Positions 55,577 through 63,709 of a stretch of 64,000 nucleotides of DNA are shown here, in pieces. The notes under the pieces are model-generated. The model had not been told where the DNA came from. It worked only from the letters and a program-made list of their open reading frames with translations, and did not search any database. Each line of letters begins with the position of its first letter. Within the stretch, counting starts at the first letter, position 1. Where the stretch lies: positions 1 through 64,000 of the forward strand of contig BEWT01000003.1 of the NCBI GenBank assembly GCA_003116855.1, written 5' to 3'. The DNA is from Desulfurococcaceae archaeon AG1 (lineage in GTDB: Archaea > Thermoproteota > Thermoprotei_A > Sulfolobales > AG1). A program made the translations under genes and the position numbers.

Positions 55577-57325
55577 ATGGCCAAACTTAGGATTATAGAT
55601 GGCCTCGACCGTGTCTTCGTATTGCTCTTCGATAGAATAGGTTTAAGCATTGTGAGAGCATTTGAGCTGGACAGAGCTATAGTATCTGCAATGATAAGGA
55701 CCAACCCACGTATCTATGGGGCTAGGATTGTGGGGTATACTCTTATAGCGCTCCTCATAGGAGCTGCCATTGTAGGTGTATCACTATTAGTAAGACCAAA
55801 CATCGCGGTATTCGTTATAATGGTTCTGACGGGAATGCTTCTACCAATTGCAGTCTTCTCAATATTCATAACCTACCCAGTCATGGCTATGAGTAGAAGG
55901 AAGAGGCTTGTTGAGTCAGAACTACCCTTTTTCGCATCATATATATCTATAATGGCTAGGGGCGGTGTCCCAATATCAAAAGCTATGGAGACGTTTAGAA
56001 AAACACCTCTTTTCAAGGGATTCAGGCTTGAGGCGCAGGAGTTCTTCAGAAAGCTAGGGCTTTTCGGAGGAGACCCCATGACAACGCTTGAGGAGATTTC
56101 ATCCCACCACCCCTCACAGATCTTCAGGGACTTCGTGCTCGGATACGTGATAACCCTTAGGACTGGCGGGGATATTGTGAGATATCTAGAGGCAAGGGTT
56201 GAGGAGTTCTTCAGAAAGCAGGAGGATATGCTAAGACAGATGATCCAGAAGCTGGGCGTCTACATGGAGTTATATATGGTTACAAGCATAGTGGGAGGAT
56301 TAGGGCTCCTCATACTATTCACATCAGCAGGCTGGGTCCAGACAGGGAGATTCGCTGCTGCAGGTTATGACCCCACGATCCTGATCCTCTTTAACTTTGT
56401 TGGCCTTCCATTGCTCTCCACAGCAATAATCTATGGAGCCCATACAACCCAATCCAGATGGGGGTTTGAACTCAGGGACGTGATCTATCTAGCCCTCTTC
56501 GCAGCAATCATATCGCCCCTACCCTATCTACTCGTGATCCTTACTACAGGGGGTTATCAGGCATTCTCAGGGATCTATACGAAACAAACCATCTTGGGAC
56601 AGGTGCTCGGCGTGGCTATAGCCCTGCTAACAGTCTCAACACCAGCATGGATAGCTTATAGAAGGGCTGCTAAAGGGCTTAGAGCCCTTGAGAGATACGT
56701 TGCCCTTTATATTGAGAACGTGAGCGGGTTGAGGAAAACAGGTCTCCCGCCGGAGAGATGCTTTATAGAGGCGGCTAAGAAGGAACATGGTCCTCTGAAC
56801 CCGGTTGTGAGGAGGCTTGCAGCAGCTATAGAGATGGGGATCGATATGGAGGAAGCCGCTAAGAGAAGCCTCTATGGCGTTAGAAGTTGGCTTGTAAGGG
56901 TTATATTCAGACTGGCTATAGATGCTGTTAAGGTTGGAGGAGGGAGCCCGGAGATCTTCTACCTATTAGCTAGATACACATCATCGATCATGGAGGCTTA
57001 TGAAAGGCTCAGAACAACCTTGAGGATCTACGTGTTCCTACCATACATAGGTGCAATCCTGTTCGCAGTGACAAGCACCATATACCTCTCACTAGTTATA
57101 GTCAGACCACTCCCAGTGATAGGAGGCGGAGGAATAGATATCGCAACGATCTATAGGCTAAGCTTAATGGCGAGCTTAGCATCGATAATGAACGTATGGA
57201 TAATGGGAATAGTAGCAGGAAAGATCTCAGGACTATCCGTAGGAGAAGGATTCAAACATGCAACAATACTGACTCTCATAGCAACAATCATAATCTGGAT
57301 CTTTGTACAACTGTTCCTCCCATAA
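55577..57325 (+). CDS. Pilus platform protein, TadC/GspF/UpsF-like
   Basis: 582 residues. Two T2SSF domains, each with paired membrane helices: PVMAMSRRKRLVESELPFFA and GGVPISKAMETFRKTPLFKG in the first half; NVSGLRKTGLPPERCFIEAA and SWLVRVIFRLAIDAVKVGGG in the second. About nine membrane helices in total. It anchors the ATPase and moves pilin subunits. The duplicated form is the usual crenarchaeal platform protein. Confidence 0.92.
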   Translation: MAKLRIIDGLDRVFVLLFDRIGLSIVRAFELDRAIVSAMIRTNPRIYGARIVGYTLIALLIGAAIVGVSLLVRPNIAVFVIMVLTGMLLPIAVFSIFITYPVMAMSRRKRLVESELPFFASYISIMARGGVPISKAMETFRKTPLFKGFRLEAQEFFRKLGLFGGDPMTTLEEISSHHPSQIFRDFVLGYVITLRTGGDIVRYLEARVEEFFRKQEDMLRQMIQKLGVYMELYMVTSIVGGLGLLILFTSAGWVQTGRFAAAGYDPTILILFNFVGLPLLSTAIIYGAHTTQSRWGFELRDVIYLALFAAIISPLPYLLVILTTGGYQAFSGIYTKQTILGQVLGVAIALLTVSTPAWIAYRRAAKGLRALERYVALYIENVSGLRKTGLPPERCFIEAAKKEHGPLNPVVRRLAAAIEMGIDMEEAAKRSLYGVRSWLVRVIFRLAIDAVKVGGGSPEIFYLLARYTSSIMEAYERLRTTLRIYVFLPYIGAILFAVTSTIYLSLVIVRPLPVIGGGGIDIATIYRLSLMASLASIMNVWIMGIVAGKISGLSVGEGFKHATILTLIATIIIWIFVQLFLP

Positions 57326-57409
57326 TAAAACCACCATCCATCCCTGAACGTTAGTTAATGCTCTTCCACATTCAATTTGTCCCTACTCTACAATAGATCC
57401 GTGGCTGGT

Positions 57410-57898
57410 TTAACGGTATAGAAGTTGGTAAACAAAGTTATCTATCGAGAAAACACCAGGGCCTATGATGGCTAGAGCGGCACAGGATGCTAGGAGCACT
57501 GTATCTAGCTCCCATCCAAACATATAGCCCTTGGTAGCTTTGAACATGGGTTCGGCGAAACCACGGGGCAGGGATTTGAGTGCTGTGTTAGTTATATATA
57601 GGATCGTTGTTGAGAGCATCTCGATCGCTAGTAATGCCGCAGCAACCCTGGTTAGAAAGCCTATGATAAGGGCTATGCCTCCTAGAAACTCCAACAACCC
57701 CACCAGGTCAAAAAGCGCCCCAGGTATTCCTATCTGTCTCATACCATCCCTCATTGGTTTCCTAAAAGGCCCCATAATCTTTGGTGCTCCATGGACTATG
57801 AAGAGGACTCCTACGAAAACCCTTATGAGAAATACACCTATAGATGCTCCAAGCCCGTTCACCAATGGGGAGAATAAGATCTCTAGGACCTCTACCAT
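57410..57898 (-). CDS. DoxX-family membrane protein
   Basis: 162 residues with four membrane helices. SIGVFLIRVFVGVLFIVHGAPKI and GLLEFLGGIALIIGFLTRVA are the DoxX/DoxD signature. In Acidianus a related DoxD is a subunit of thiosulfate:quinone oxidoreductase; most DoxX proteins are of unknown role. A repeated TTTAC-N3-GTAAA site lies between its TATA and start, implying regulation. It is divergent from the SDR/GGR pair. Confidence 0.82.
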   Translation of the reverse strand: MVEVLEILFSPLVNGLGASIGVFLIRVFVGVLFIVHGAPKIMGPFRKPMRDGMRQIGIPGALFDLVGLLEFLGGIALIIGFLTRVAAALLAIEMLSTTILYITNTALKSLPRGFAEPMFKATKGYMFGWELDTVLLASCAALAIIGPGVFSIDNFVYQLLYR

Positions 57899-57913
57899 TT
57901 ATTATCCCTTTAG

Positions 57914-57929
57914 TTTACTATGTAAATCA
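57914..57929. promoter_or_regulatory. Operator-like repeat, copy 1 (doxX side)
   Basis: TTTACTATGTAAATCA contains the dyad TTTAC-N3-GTAAA. On the minus strand it lies directly after the doxX TATA (CTTATAAG, about 57930-57938) and 16 bp before the ATG, the typical place for a repressor site. Confidence 0.6.
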
Positions 57930-57996
57930 GCTTATAAGTCTTATGTCAATAATACACTGAATCCTCAGATCTGATAACCAGATCTTTATTTAATAT

Positions 57997-58012
57997 TTTA
58001 CTATGTAAATCA
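57997..58012. promoter_or_regulatory. Operator-like repeat, copy 2 (SDR side)
   Basis: A second identical copy of TTTACTATGTAAATCA in the same orientation, 83 bp from the first. It lies immediately after the plus-strand TATA-like TTTATTTAATA (about 57986-57996), mirroring the position of copy 1. Confidence 0.6.
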
Positions 58013-58082
58013 TACCTACTATGGGCATATAGGATCCTCGTTATTTTCCTTATGTAAGCAAGATAGTTGTTAGGGGTTTCCT

Positions 58083-59009
58083 ATGAGGGTTCTTATCTTT
58101 GGTGGGCTTGGTTTTATAGGCTCTAACCTTGCTAAAAGGCTCTCTGAGAAGGGTTACGAGGTTTACGTAGCCCATAGAGGGTTTTCGGGTGGGTATAGGG
58201 AGAAACTAGCCTCTATAGTTAGTAGGTATGCTTCTCTCACCATGTATAGTGATCCGAGGGATCCGATCCTGTCTATCAAGCCTAACATTATATATAACCT
58301 TGTTGGCAGGTATTTCGGGAGCGAGCGGGAGATTATTGATGCTAACCTAGTTTTTGTGGAGAGACTCTCTAAGGCTTTGGAGGGTTATAGTGATTATAAA
58401 CTGATCCATATATCAGCTGCAACTGTAGTGGGACCTAAAGGTGACGTGATCTATGAGGAGGAGAAACACCTGGTTGGGATAGAGCCGAGAGGGGTTTTCG
58501 ATGAGAGCAAGGCTGAGGCTGAGAGAATAATAGCTAGCAGGATAAAGAGCTGGGTTATTGTTAGACCAGTGCTAGTCTATGGAGCATATAATGCCCATCC
58601 AGAGTGGGTAACGCTTGTTGGAATTGTTAGAAGGGGGATTGCGCCTCTGATAAGGGCTAGGGTCTCGGCTATAGAGGTTGGAGAGCTCTCAGAAATCCTT
58701 GTAAGAGCATTAGAGCTTGATAGGGAGTATTTCTTCGCAACAGAGTGTGAGCCGTATTGGTTAAGCGACTTCGTAGAAGCGATCTCGCAGGTATATGGGG
58801 CGAGGTCTATAAAGATCCCCGTACCACTATGGCTCACAAGAATAACAGCCCCAAGGGATCTTAGAAAACACCTCCCATACCTAAACAAGGTCTTCTCATG
58901 TGATAAGATGGTGAGGCTTACAGGCTATAGACCGAGGAGAATGCTTAGAAGAGGCGTTGAGGAAATGGTAAAATGGATCCTAGAGACCGGGGGAGAGAGC
59001 ATGGCTTGA
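58083..59009 (+). CDS. Atypical extended SDR (epimerase-like), catalytic Tyr replaced
   Basis: 308 residues. The NAD(P) motif is GGLGFIGSNLA at residues 7-17. The catalytic Y-x-x-x-K appears as F139-D-E-S-K143, so the proton-donating tyrosine is missing. Such a change is found in atypical SDRs of the NDUFA9/isoflavone-reductase-like type, which bind NAD(P)H but may not epimerise sugars. The start ATG 58083 has GGGGT ahead. It is followed 36 bp later by the geranylgeranyl-reductase-like gene, probably in the same mRNA. Confidence 0.8.
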   Translation: MRVLIFGGLGFIGSNLAKRLSEKGYEVYVAHRGFSGGYREKLASIVSRYASLTMYSDPRDPILSIKPNIIYNLVGRYFGSEREIIDANLVFVERLSKALEGYSDYKLIHISAATVVGPKGDVIYEEEKHLVGIEPRGVFDESKAEAERIIASRIKSWVIVRPVLVYGAYNAHPEWVTLVGIVRRGIAPLIRARVSAIEVGELSEILVRALELDREYFFATECEPYWLSDFVEAISQVYGARSIKIPVPLWLTRITAPRDLRKHLPYLNKVFSCDKMVRLTGYRPRRMLRRGVEEMVKWILETGGESMA

Positions 59010-59045
59010 TAATAACCTGTTAGAATTATTATGGGTGGTTAGAGC

Positions 59046-60032
59046 TTGATCGAGATATACGGGCTAGGACCGGCTGGAGTAGCAGCAGCCCTATTCCTTA
59101 GAAAAGAGGTTGTAGTAAGGGATCTTGGTAAGAGGTATTTAAAAGCATGTGGAGAAGCAGTGCCAATAGACACACCGCTTGTTGAGGATAGATTTGTGCT
59201 CAACAAGATCAGGAGGTTTGAGTTCTACCACGAGGATCGATTTATAGGTGAGGTGAGCTATAGAAAGCCTTACTGGTATATCGTTGACAAGAGCTCCTGG
59301 ATCTCCTCCCTGAGGGAGAGAATACAGATAGCCAGCGAAACCGAGAGGGATGGAGAACGAATCGTTATAGATGCCAGGGGACCCTACTCAAGCAAGGGCT
59401 TGAAAATAACGGTTGCAAGAGTCTATCTAAGGAGTCCGAGAAAGAATATAGATCCCGAGACTGTTTACTTCATATATAGAAGAGGAGCACCAGGCTTCTA
59501 CTGGGTATTCCCACACGGTGAGGATCTCAACGTTGGAGGCGGATTCATAGGTGTTAAAAACCCCCTCCCACTAATACATAGCTTTATATCAAGCTGGCTA
59601 GGCGGGGGCGAGGTGATCGACGTCAGAGGAGCCCCACTAACAGTAGATCCAGAAATAGACCTGGGGAGAGAAGGAGTATATAGAGTCGGCGAGGCAGCAG
59701 GACTAGTATACCCACTAACAGGAGAGGGTATAAGACCAGCTATACTATCCTCACAAGCTCTAGCAGCCTCACTAGGAACCAGAAAACCCCTCGATAACTA
59801 TAGAAAAGCAATATCCAGAATAATATCCCAAATAGAGTTCCAGAAAAAACTCCTCAGAATAGCAATGAGAAGCATCGAGAGAAACGGATCAATAGCAGAG
59901 CTTGCAAACAGCAGCATCCTCAAAGACTATATAGAAGAGAACCTATCGGTGAAAACACTACTCATAATGATATCAAGAAACCCCCCAAAGGCGGTGAAAA
60001 CACTACTTTCAATTCTACTACCAACCCCATAG
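59046..60032 (+). CDS. Geranylgeranyl reductase family flavoprotein
   Basis: 328 residues from TTG 59046. The FAD motif is IYGLGPAGVAAALFL at the very N-terminus, followed by LKACGEAVP (the conserved Cys-Gly region), FYWVFPHGEDLNVGGGFIG and GEAAGLVYPLTGEGIRPAIL, the GGR signature that closes the FAD site. Related enzymes saturate the isoprenoid chains of archaeal lipids or quinones. It is shorter than typical archaeal lipid GGRs (about 390-450), lacking part of the C-terminus, so a quinone or other role is possible. Confidence 0.82.
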   Translation: MIEIYGLGPAGVAAALFLRKEVVVRDLGKRYLKACGEAVPIDTPLVEDRFVLNKIRRFEFYHEDRFIGEVSYRKPYWYIVDKSSWISSLRERIQIASETERDGERIVIDARGPYSSKGLKITVARVYLRSPRKNIDPETVYFIYRRGAPGFYWVFPHGEDLNVGGGFIGVKNPLPLIHSFISSWLGGGEVIDVRGAPLTVDPEIDLGREGVYRVGEAAGLVYPLTGEGIRPAILSSQALAASLGTRKPLDNYRKAISRIISQIEFQKKLLRIAMRSIERNGSIAELANSSILKDYIEENLSVKTLLIMISRNPPKAVKTLLSILLPTP

Positions 60033-60219
60033 AGATCTACTATAGCTATCTCCACTAGCGATAAAGAAGCTCTCATGGAGCTTCACAACAGCCATAGCAT
60101 GTTCCTCCAGCCTAGCCTGGTTATGAATAGATATAACCTTATAGGATCATAAAACCATCATTGCAAATAAAACCGGCTATTTAGGAATCCTAGGAGGATC
60201 CCCCTTGCCCGAAGATCTT

Positions 60220-60270
60220 GTATTACAATATAAATCACGTATTACAATTGTATACAATATTAAGCGCTTA
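60220..60270. promoter_or_regulatory. Operator-like repeats upstream of vapBC
   Basis: GTATTACAAT occurs at 60220-60229 and 60239-60248. It is followed by the perfect palindrome ATTGTATACAAT (60247-60258) and the perfect palindrome TAAGCGCTTA (60261-60270). A TATA-like CTATAATAG at 60285-60293 then gives a leaderless start at 60311. Ribbon-helix-helix antitoxins usually bind such sites and repress their own operon. Confidence 0.5.
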
Positions 60271-60310
60271 TTAACCCGAGATGCTATAATAGTATGTCGA
60301 GACTGAGATT

Positions 60311-60541
60311 GTGAGCGCAGTCGTATCGATCAGGGTACCCCGTGAATTGAAAGAGAAAATGGATGAGCTAAAAAGAATCATTAATTGGAATGAGGAGATT
60401 AGAAAATGCATAGAGATCAAGGTTAAAGAGGCGGAGCAGCCTGAGGCGATTGATAGACTCGAGGAACTGATCAAAGAACTTGGACAAACGCGTAAGGGTA
60501 CAGCTGCAGCGTATGTGAGGGATGATCGTGATAGTAATTGA
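60311..60541 (+). CDS. vapB: VapB-type ribbon-helix-helix antitoxin
   Basis: 76 residues from GTG 60311. The N-terminus SAVVSIRVPRELKEKMDELK is a ribbon-helix-helix DNA-binding fold. The C-terminal half is charged (AIDRLEELIKELGQTRKGTA) and would wrap the toxin. It overlaps vapC by 20 bp, the usual antitoxin-first order. Probable self-repression through the repeats upstream. Confidence 0.85.
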   Translation: MSAVVSIRVPRELKEKMDELKRIINWNEEIRKCIEIKVKEAEQPEAIDRLEELIKELGQTRKGTAAAYVRDDRDSN

Positions 60542-60941
60542 TGGCTCAGCCCTTGTTAAATATCTATTATATGAAGATGGATGGGAAGAGATCTCAAGGT
60601 ATATTCGGGAGATGAGGCCTCTGGTAACGATCGATCATGCACTTAAAGAGGTAGCTAATGGTATTTTGAAGCATAAAAAGCTATATAGCATGATAGGTGA
60701 TGACAAGATCATCAGGCTATATAGAGGGTTTCTAGAACTAGTTAGAACTGGTGTAATTATAATCGAGCCTGAGGATAAATATATAGCAGAGGCCCTCGAG
60801 ATTGCTTTAAATCACGACATAAGTATATATGATTCCCTCTATATCTCGTTAGCCTTAAAATATGGTGAGCTTCTAACATGTGATGCAAGGCAGGCAGAAG
60901 TGGCTTCAAAGCTTGGGGTAAAGGTGTACTATATAGCTTAG
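60522..60941 (+). CDS. vapC: VapC-type PIN-domain toxin
   Basis: 139 residues. The four acidic PIN residues are kept: D7 (VIVIDGSALVKY), E43 (LKEVANG), D104 (SIYDSLYISLA) and D121 (LLTCDARQAEVA). It is probably an Mg-dependent RNase that cuts tRNA, rRNA or mRNA. The start ATG 60522 lies within vapB. Full length, so likely active. Confidence 0.9.
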   Translation: MIVIVIDGSALVKYLLYEDGWEEISRYIREMRPLVTIDHALKEVANGILKHKKLYSMIGDDKIIRLYRGFLELVRTGVIIIEPEDKYIAEALEIALNHDISIYDSLYISLALKYGELLTCDARQAEVASKLGVKVYYIA

Positions 60942-61180
60942 CACCATATATGTGGATCTATCTATTGGTTGTGTTTGTGATCTTGTGGGTTAGCTACCCA
61001 CCACGACCTATTGATGCAACCAACGCTTCTTGCTCTGCTAGTGGCGTAGAAGTCATGTATGGTCTATCTTATATAGAGTTATAGAGTTTAAATAACCGTA
61101 TAAAAATACCTGATATAAAAATGCGGCACTATCTAGCTATATATTTCTGAATATTTAATTATATAGTGGTATGGGAGCCC

Positions 61181-61852
61181 ATGGGCTATAGGAGCTACGT
61201 AGTGTATCTTGAGCTGAGCCATACTGGGTGCTGGACCGAGGGTACGGGATCCAAGGACGTGTTTGTGAAGAACCTGCAACAGGATTTCAGCTATAGTGGT
61301 GATACCTATAAGGCTATCTCTGTGTTTGTGGGCGATGATCTCAGAACCTTCCTAGGCCCGTTTAAATTGCATAGAAATATACTGGGTGTTAAGATCCATA
61401 GTCTCTCGAAGAACATAGCCTTGGTAGAGTTCACAAGCGCTAGGAGCGGTACTGTAGCAGATCTTGTGAAGAAACACGGCAGGGTAACGATCAGCCTCGA
61501 GATAGTTGATGGTGTTGAGAGATGGAGATTCCTGTTACCAAGGGCTAGGAAGGAGAGTATAGGGCTTCTCAGAGATAATATAGAGATTATGGGCAATCTG
61601 CTTAAGTTCTATGTAACAGAGCCAGAACCAACATATTTCACAGACCCATATCCCTTGCTCTCACACTATGAGGATAAAGCACTCATTCAGGCGTATCTCT
61701 CTGGCTATCTGGACTATCCTAGGAGGACTAGGGCTAAGAATGTTGCTAAGGCTCTGGGTATAAGTCCTGCAACATTCCTCTACCATATTAGGAGGGCTGA
61801 GAAGAAGCTCGTGGCTAGCTATCTCAGGAGGAGATCGATTCTAGTATCCTAG
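61181..61852 (+). CDS. Bat-type HTH (HTH_10) transcriptional regulator
   Basis: About 223 residues. The last 55 residues (YLDYPRRTRAKNVAKALGIS, PATFLYHIRRAEKKLV) are the archaeal HTH_10/bat DNA-binding domain. The N-terminal 165 residues are an alpha/beta ligand- or signal-sensing part (YRSYVVYLELSHTGCWTEG) common to this class. ATG 61181 is chosen because a TATA (TATTTAATTATATA, about 61151-61164) places a leaderless start there; GTG 61166 falls inside the A/T box. It is convergent with, and overlaps by 4 bp, the livM-like gene. Confidence 0.82.
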   Translation: MGYRSYVVYLELSHTGCWTEGTGSKDVFVKNLQQDFSYSGDTYKAISVFVGDDLRTFLGPFKLHRNILGVKIHSLSKNIALVEFTSARSGTVADLVKKHGRVTISLEIVDGVERWRFLLPRARKESIGLLRDNIEIMGNLLKFYVTEPEPTYFTDPYPLLSHYEDKALIQAYLSGYLDYPRRTRAKNVAKALGISPATFLYHIRRAEKKLVASYLRRRSILVS

Positions 61853-62853
61853 GATCTAGAAGATCCCCCAAGGATCTTTGATAAGTATTTATCAAGTAGA
61901 TCCGAGATACTTGTCCTCAGATAGAGAATAAAGACCATGACAACCACTCCTATTATCACCAGGTTCAGATAGGAAGCAATCCTCGAGGTATACTCGTAGA
62001 GAGACACCACTATTATTGATGACAATATAGGACCAAGAGCATTACCAGAACCCCCCACAAGACCTATTATGAGTGTTAGCAGCGATATCAACGGGTTCAA
62101 AGCATTATTAGGATCTATGTATAATAGATAGAGCGCCGAGACACTCCCACAAAGTGCTTGGAGCGCTGAGGTGAGGATGAAGATCCCTAGAGAGTATCTA
62201 TAGGGGCTGAGCCCATGGCTAACAGCTAAGATCTTATCGCTCCTCACCACAGATATATAGATCCTATGCCTAGTTGCTCTCATATAGGAATACACAAACA
62301 CATTAACAATGGACAATGCAGATAGAAGAAGAAGGGATAGTTGATCACTTATAATAATAGGCACAATCTTGCCCACATGGCCCGTGAAGTTGATCTCGAC
62401 ATATAATAGCACCTGCCTGAGAGCCTCGAGAATAGCTAGAGTAGCGAAGAAAAAGAAAAGCCCAGCAAGCCTCAAAGTCACATAACCTATAGCAGCTGCA
62501 ACAGCAACCGCTACAAGAACCGAGACCACAACCCCGGCTAGGGGTCCAAGGCCATATAGCAGTGAGTAGACAAAGATATACGCACCAACACCATAGAAAG
62601 CACCAGTAGCAAACGAGGGGTATCCGAGTGAGAAGAAAAGCACCCATGGTATGGATAGACATATATATACAAGTATATTCCTCATAGTAGCCATAAAACC
62701 TGCAGGGAGTAAAAGGCCTAGGATTAGCAACACTAATACCACCAAGATCCCGGGTAGGGATAATCTAAAGATCTGTAATATGGTATTAAAAGCCTCTCTA
62801 GATATACGAATACCCAGCACCCCACCACTCCTACCTAGCGTAAATCTTATCAT
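61849..62853 (-). CDS. livM: Branched-chain amino-acid-type ABC permease LivM, second copy
   Basis: 334 residues, nine to ten membrane helices. Core motifs: FFFATLAILEALRQVLLYVE, RSDKILAVSHGLSPYRYSLG and GLVGGSGNALGPILSSIIVV. It follows the ATPase livF by about 130 bp on the same strand. A LivH partner is not seen in the window and may lie beyond the right edge. The stop shares CCTAGG with the stop of the HTH gene. Confidence 0.88.
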   Translation of the reverse strand: MIRFTLGRSGGVLGIRISREAFNTILQIFRLSLPGILVVLVLLILGLLLPAGFMATMRNILVYICLSIPWVLFFSLGYPSFATGAFYGVGAYIFVYSLLYGLGPLAGVVVSVLVAVAVAAAIGYVTLRLAGLFFFFATLAILEALRQVLLYVEINFTGHVGKIVPIIISDQLSLLLLSALSIVNVFVYSYMRATRHRIYISVVRSDKILAVSHGLSPYRYSLGIFILTSALQALCGSVSALYLLYIDPNNALNPLISLLTLIIGLVGGSGNALGPILSSIIVVSLYEYTSRIASYLNLVIIGVVVMVFILYLRTSISDLLDKYLSKILGGSSRS

Positions 62854-62986
62854 AACAATCCCTCCTCATAAAATAAAAGAGTCTTATGTGTAGGGAACTC
62901 CATATCCTCTTCTTCCTCTCTAGATATAGATTCTATGTGTTTGATACGATCTGGAAAAACAACCAGGATCATGTGGACATACACCC

Positions 62987-63697
62987 CTACCCCTTTAACC
63001 CAAAATAGTTCCTGATAACATCGACCCCAAGGAGATCCTTTGGTTTATAAGCAGCAAGGATCCTTCTATTATGCGCCACATACACAGTATCAACAGCATC
63101 CTGGTTTCTAACAAAGGGTACTACGCTCTGTTCAGCTATGATTATAGAGACTCCCCTGGATCTCAGTTTCTTGAAAAGATCATAGATAGTGTCTATAGCC
63201 TTTGGGGCGAGTCCTGCTGAGGGCTCGTCGATCAAAAGAATCCTTGCTCTTGCCGAGAGAGCCCTGGCTATTGACAGGATTTTCTGTTCACCACCACTTA
63301 GTGTTCCTGCAAGCTGGTTCCTCCTCTGGGCCATTATGGGGAGGAGGGTATAGATCTCCTCGAGGATCTTTCTCCTCTCACTTCGAGGAATATTCCCCGC
63401 AACCATGCCTAGCTTTATATTCTCCTCAACAGTAAGTTCGGGGAATACTAGCCTCTCGCTCGGTATATAGTGTATCCCTAACCTAGCCCTCTCACTAGGA
63501 TCCCTACTATCGAGGATCTTTGCACCAACATAGACCTTACACATATCTATCGGATAGGGAGCCGTTCCAAGAGCCACGAACCTTAGTAGAGAGGTTTTTC
63601 CAGAACCGTTCGGCCCTATTATAGCTATAGATCCTCCGGGCTCTAGTACAAGCTCCCCTATAGCCTCCGTAGTCGGGCATCCAGCGATCCTGAGCAT
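62987..63697 (-). CDS. livF: Branched-chain amino-acid-type ABC ATPase LivF
   Basis: 236 residues. Walker A (IIGPNGSGKTSLLRFV), the LivF-type IHYIPSERLVFPELTVEENI, signature TLSGGEQKILSIARAL, Walker B ILLIDEPSAGLAP and a switch segment IIIAEQSV, with Q in the place of the usual H as in LivF-like proteins. The N-terminus is shorter than usual before Walker A. It is separated by 12 bp from livG. Confidence 0.9.
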   Translation of the reverse strand: MLRIAGCPTTEAIGELVLEPGGSIAIIGPNGSGKTSLLRFVALGTAPYPIDMCKVYVGAKILDSRDPSERARLGIHYIPSERLVFPELTVEENIKLGMVAGNIPRSERRKILEEIYTLLPIMAQRRNQLAGTLSGGEQKILSIARALSARARILLIDEPSAGLAPKAIDTIYDLFKKLRSRGVSIIIAEQSVVPFVRNQDAVDTVYVAHNRRILAAYKPKDLLGVDVIRNYFGLKG

Positions 63698-63709
63698 AGC
63701 CCCACACCC

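Noticed and set aside
60975-61087. Plus-strand tail frame ending in a tag after the vapC gene, with a GTGGGT...ACCCAC hairpin
   Set aside because: Considered as a transposase (TnpB) remnant with subterminal hairpin, but residues do not show a TnpB zinc or RuvC motif; left unassigned.
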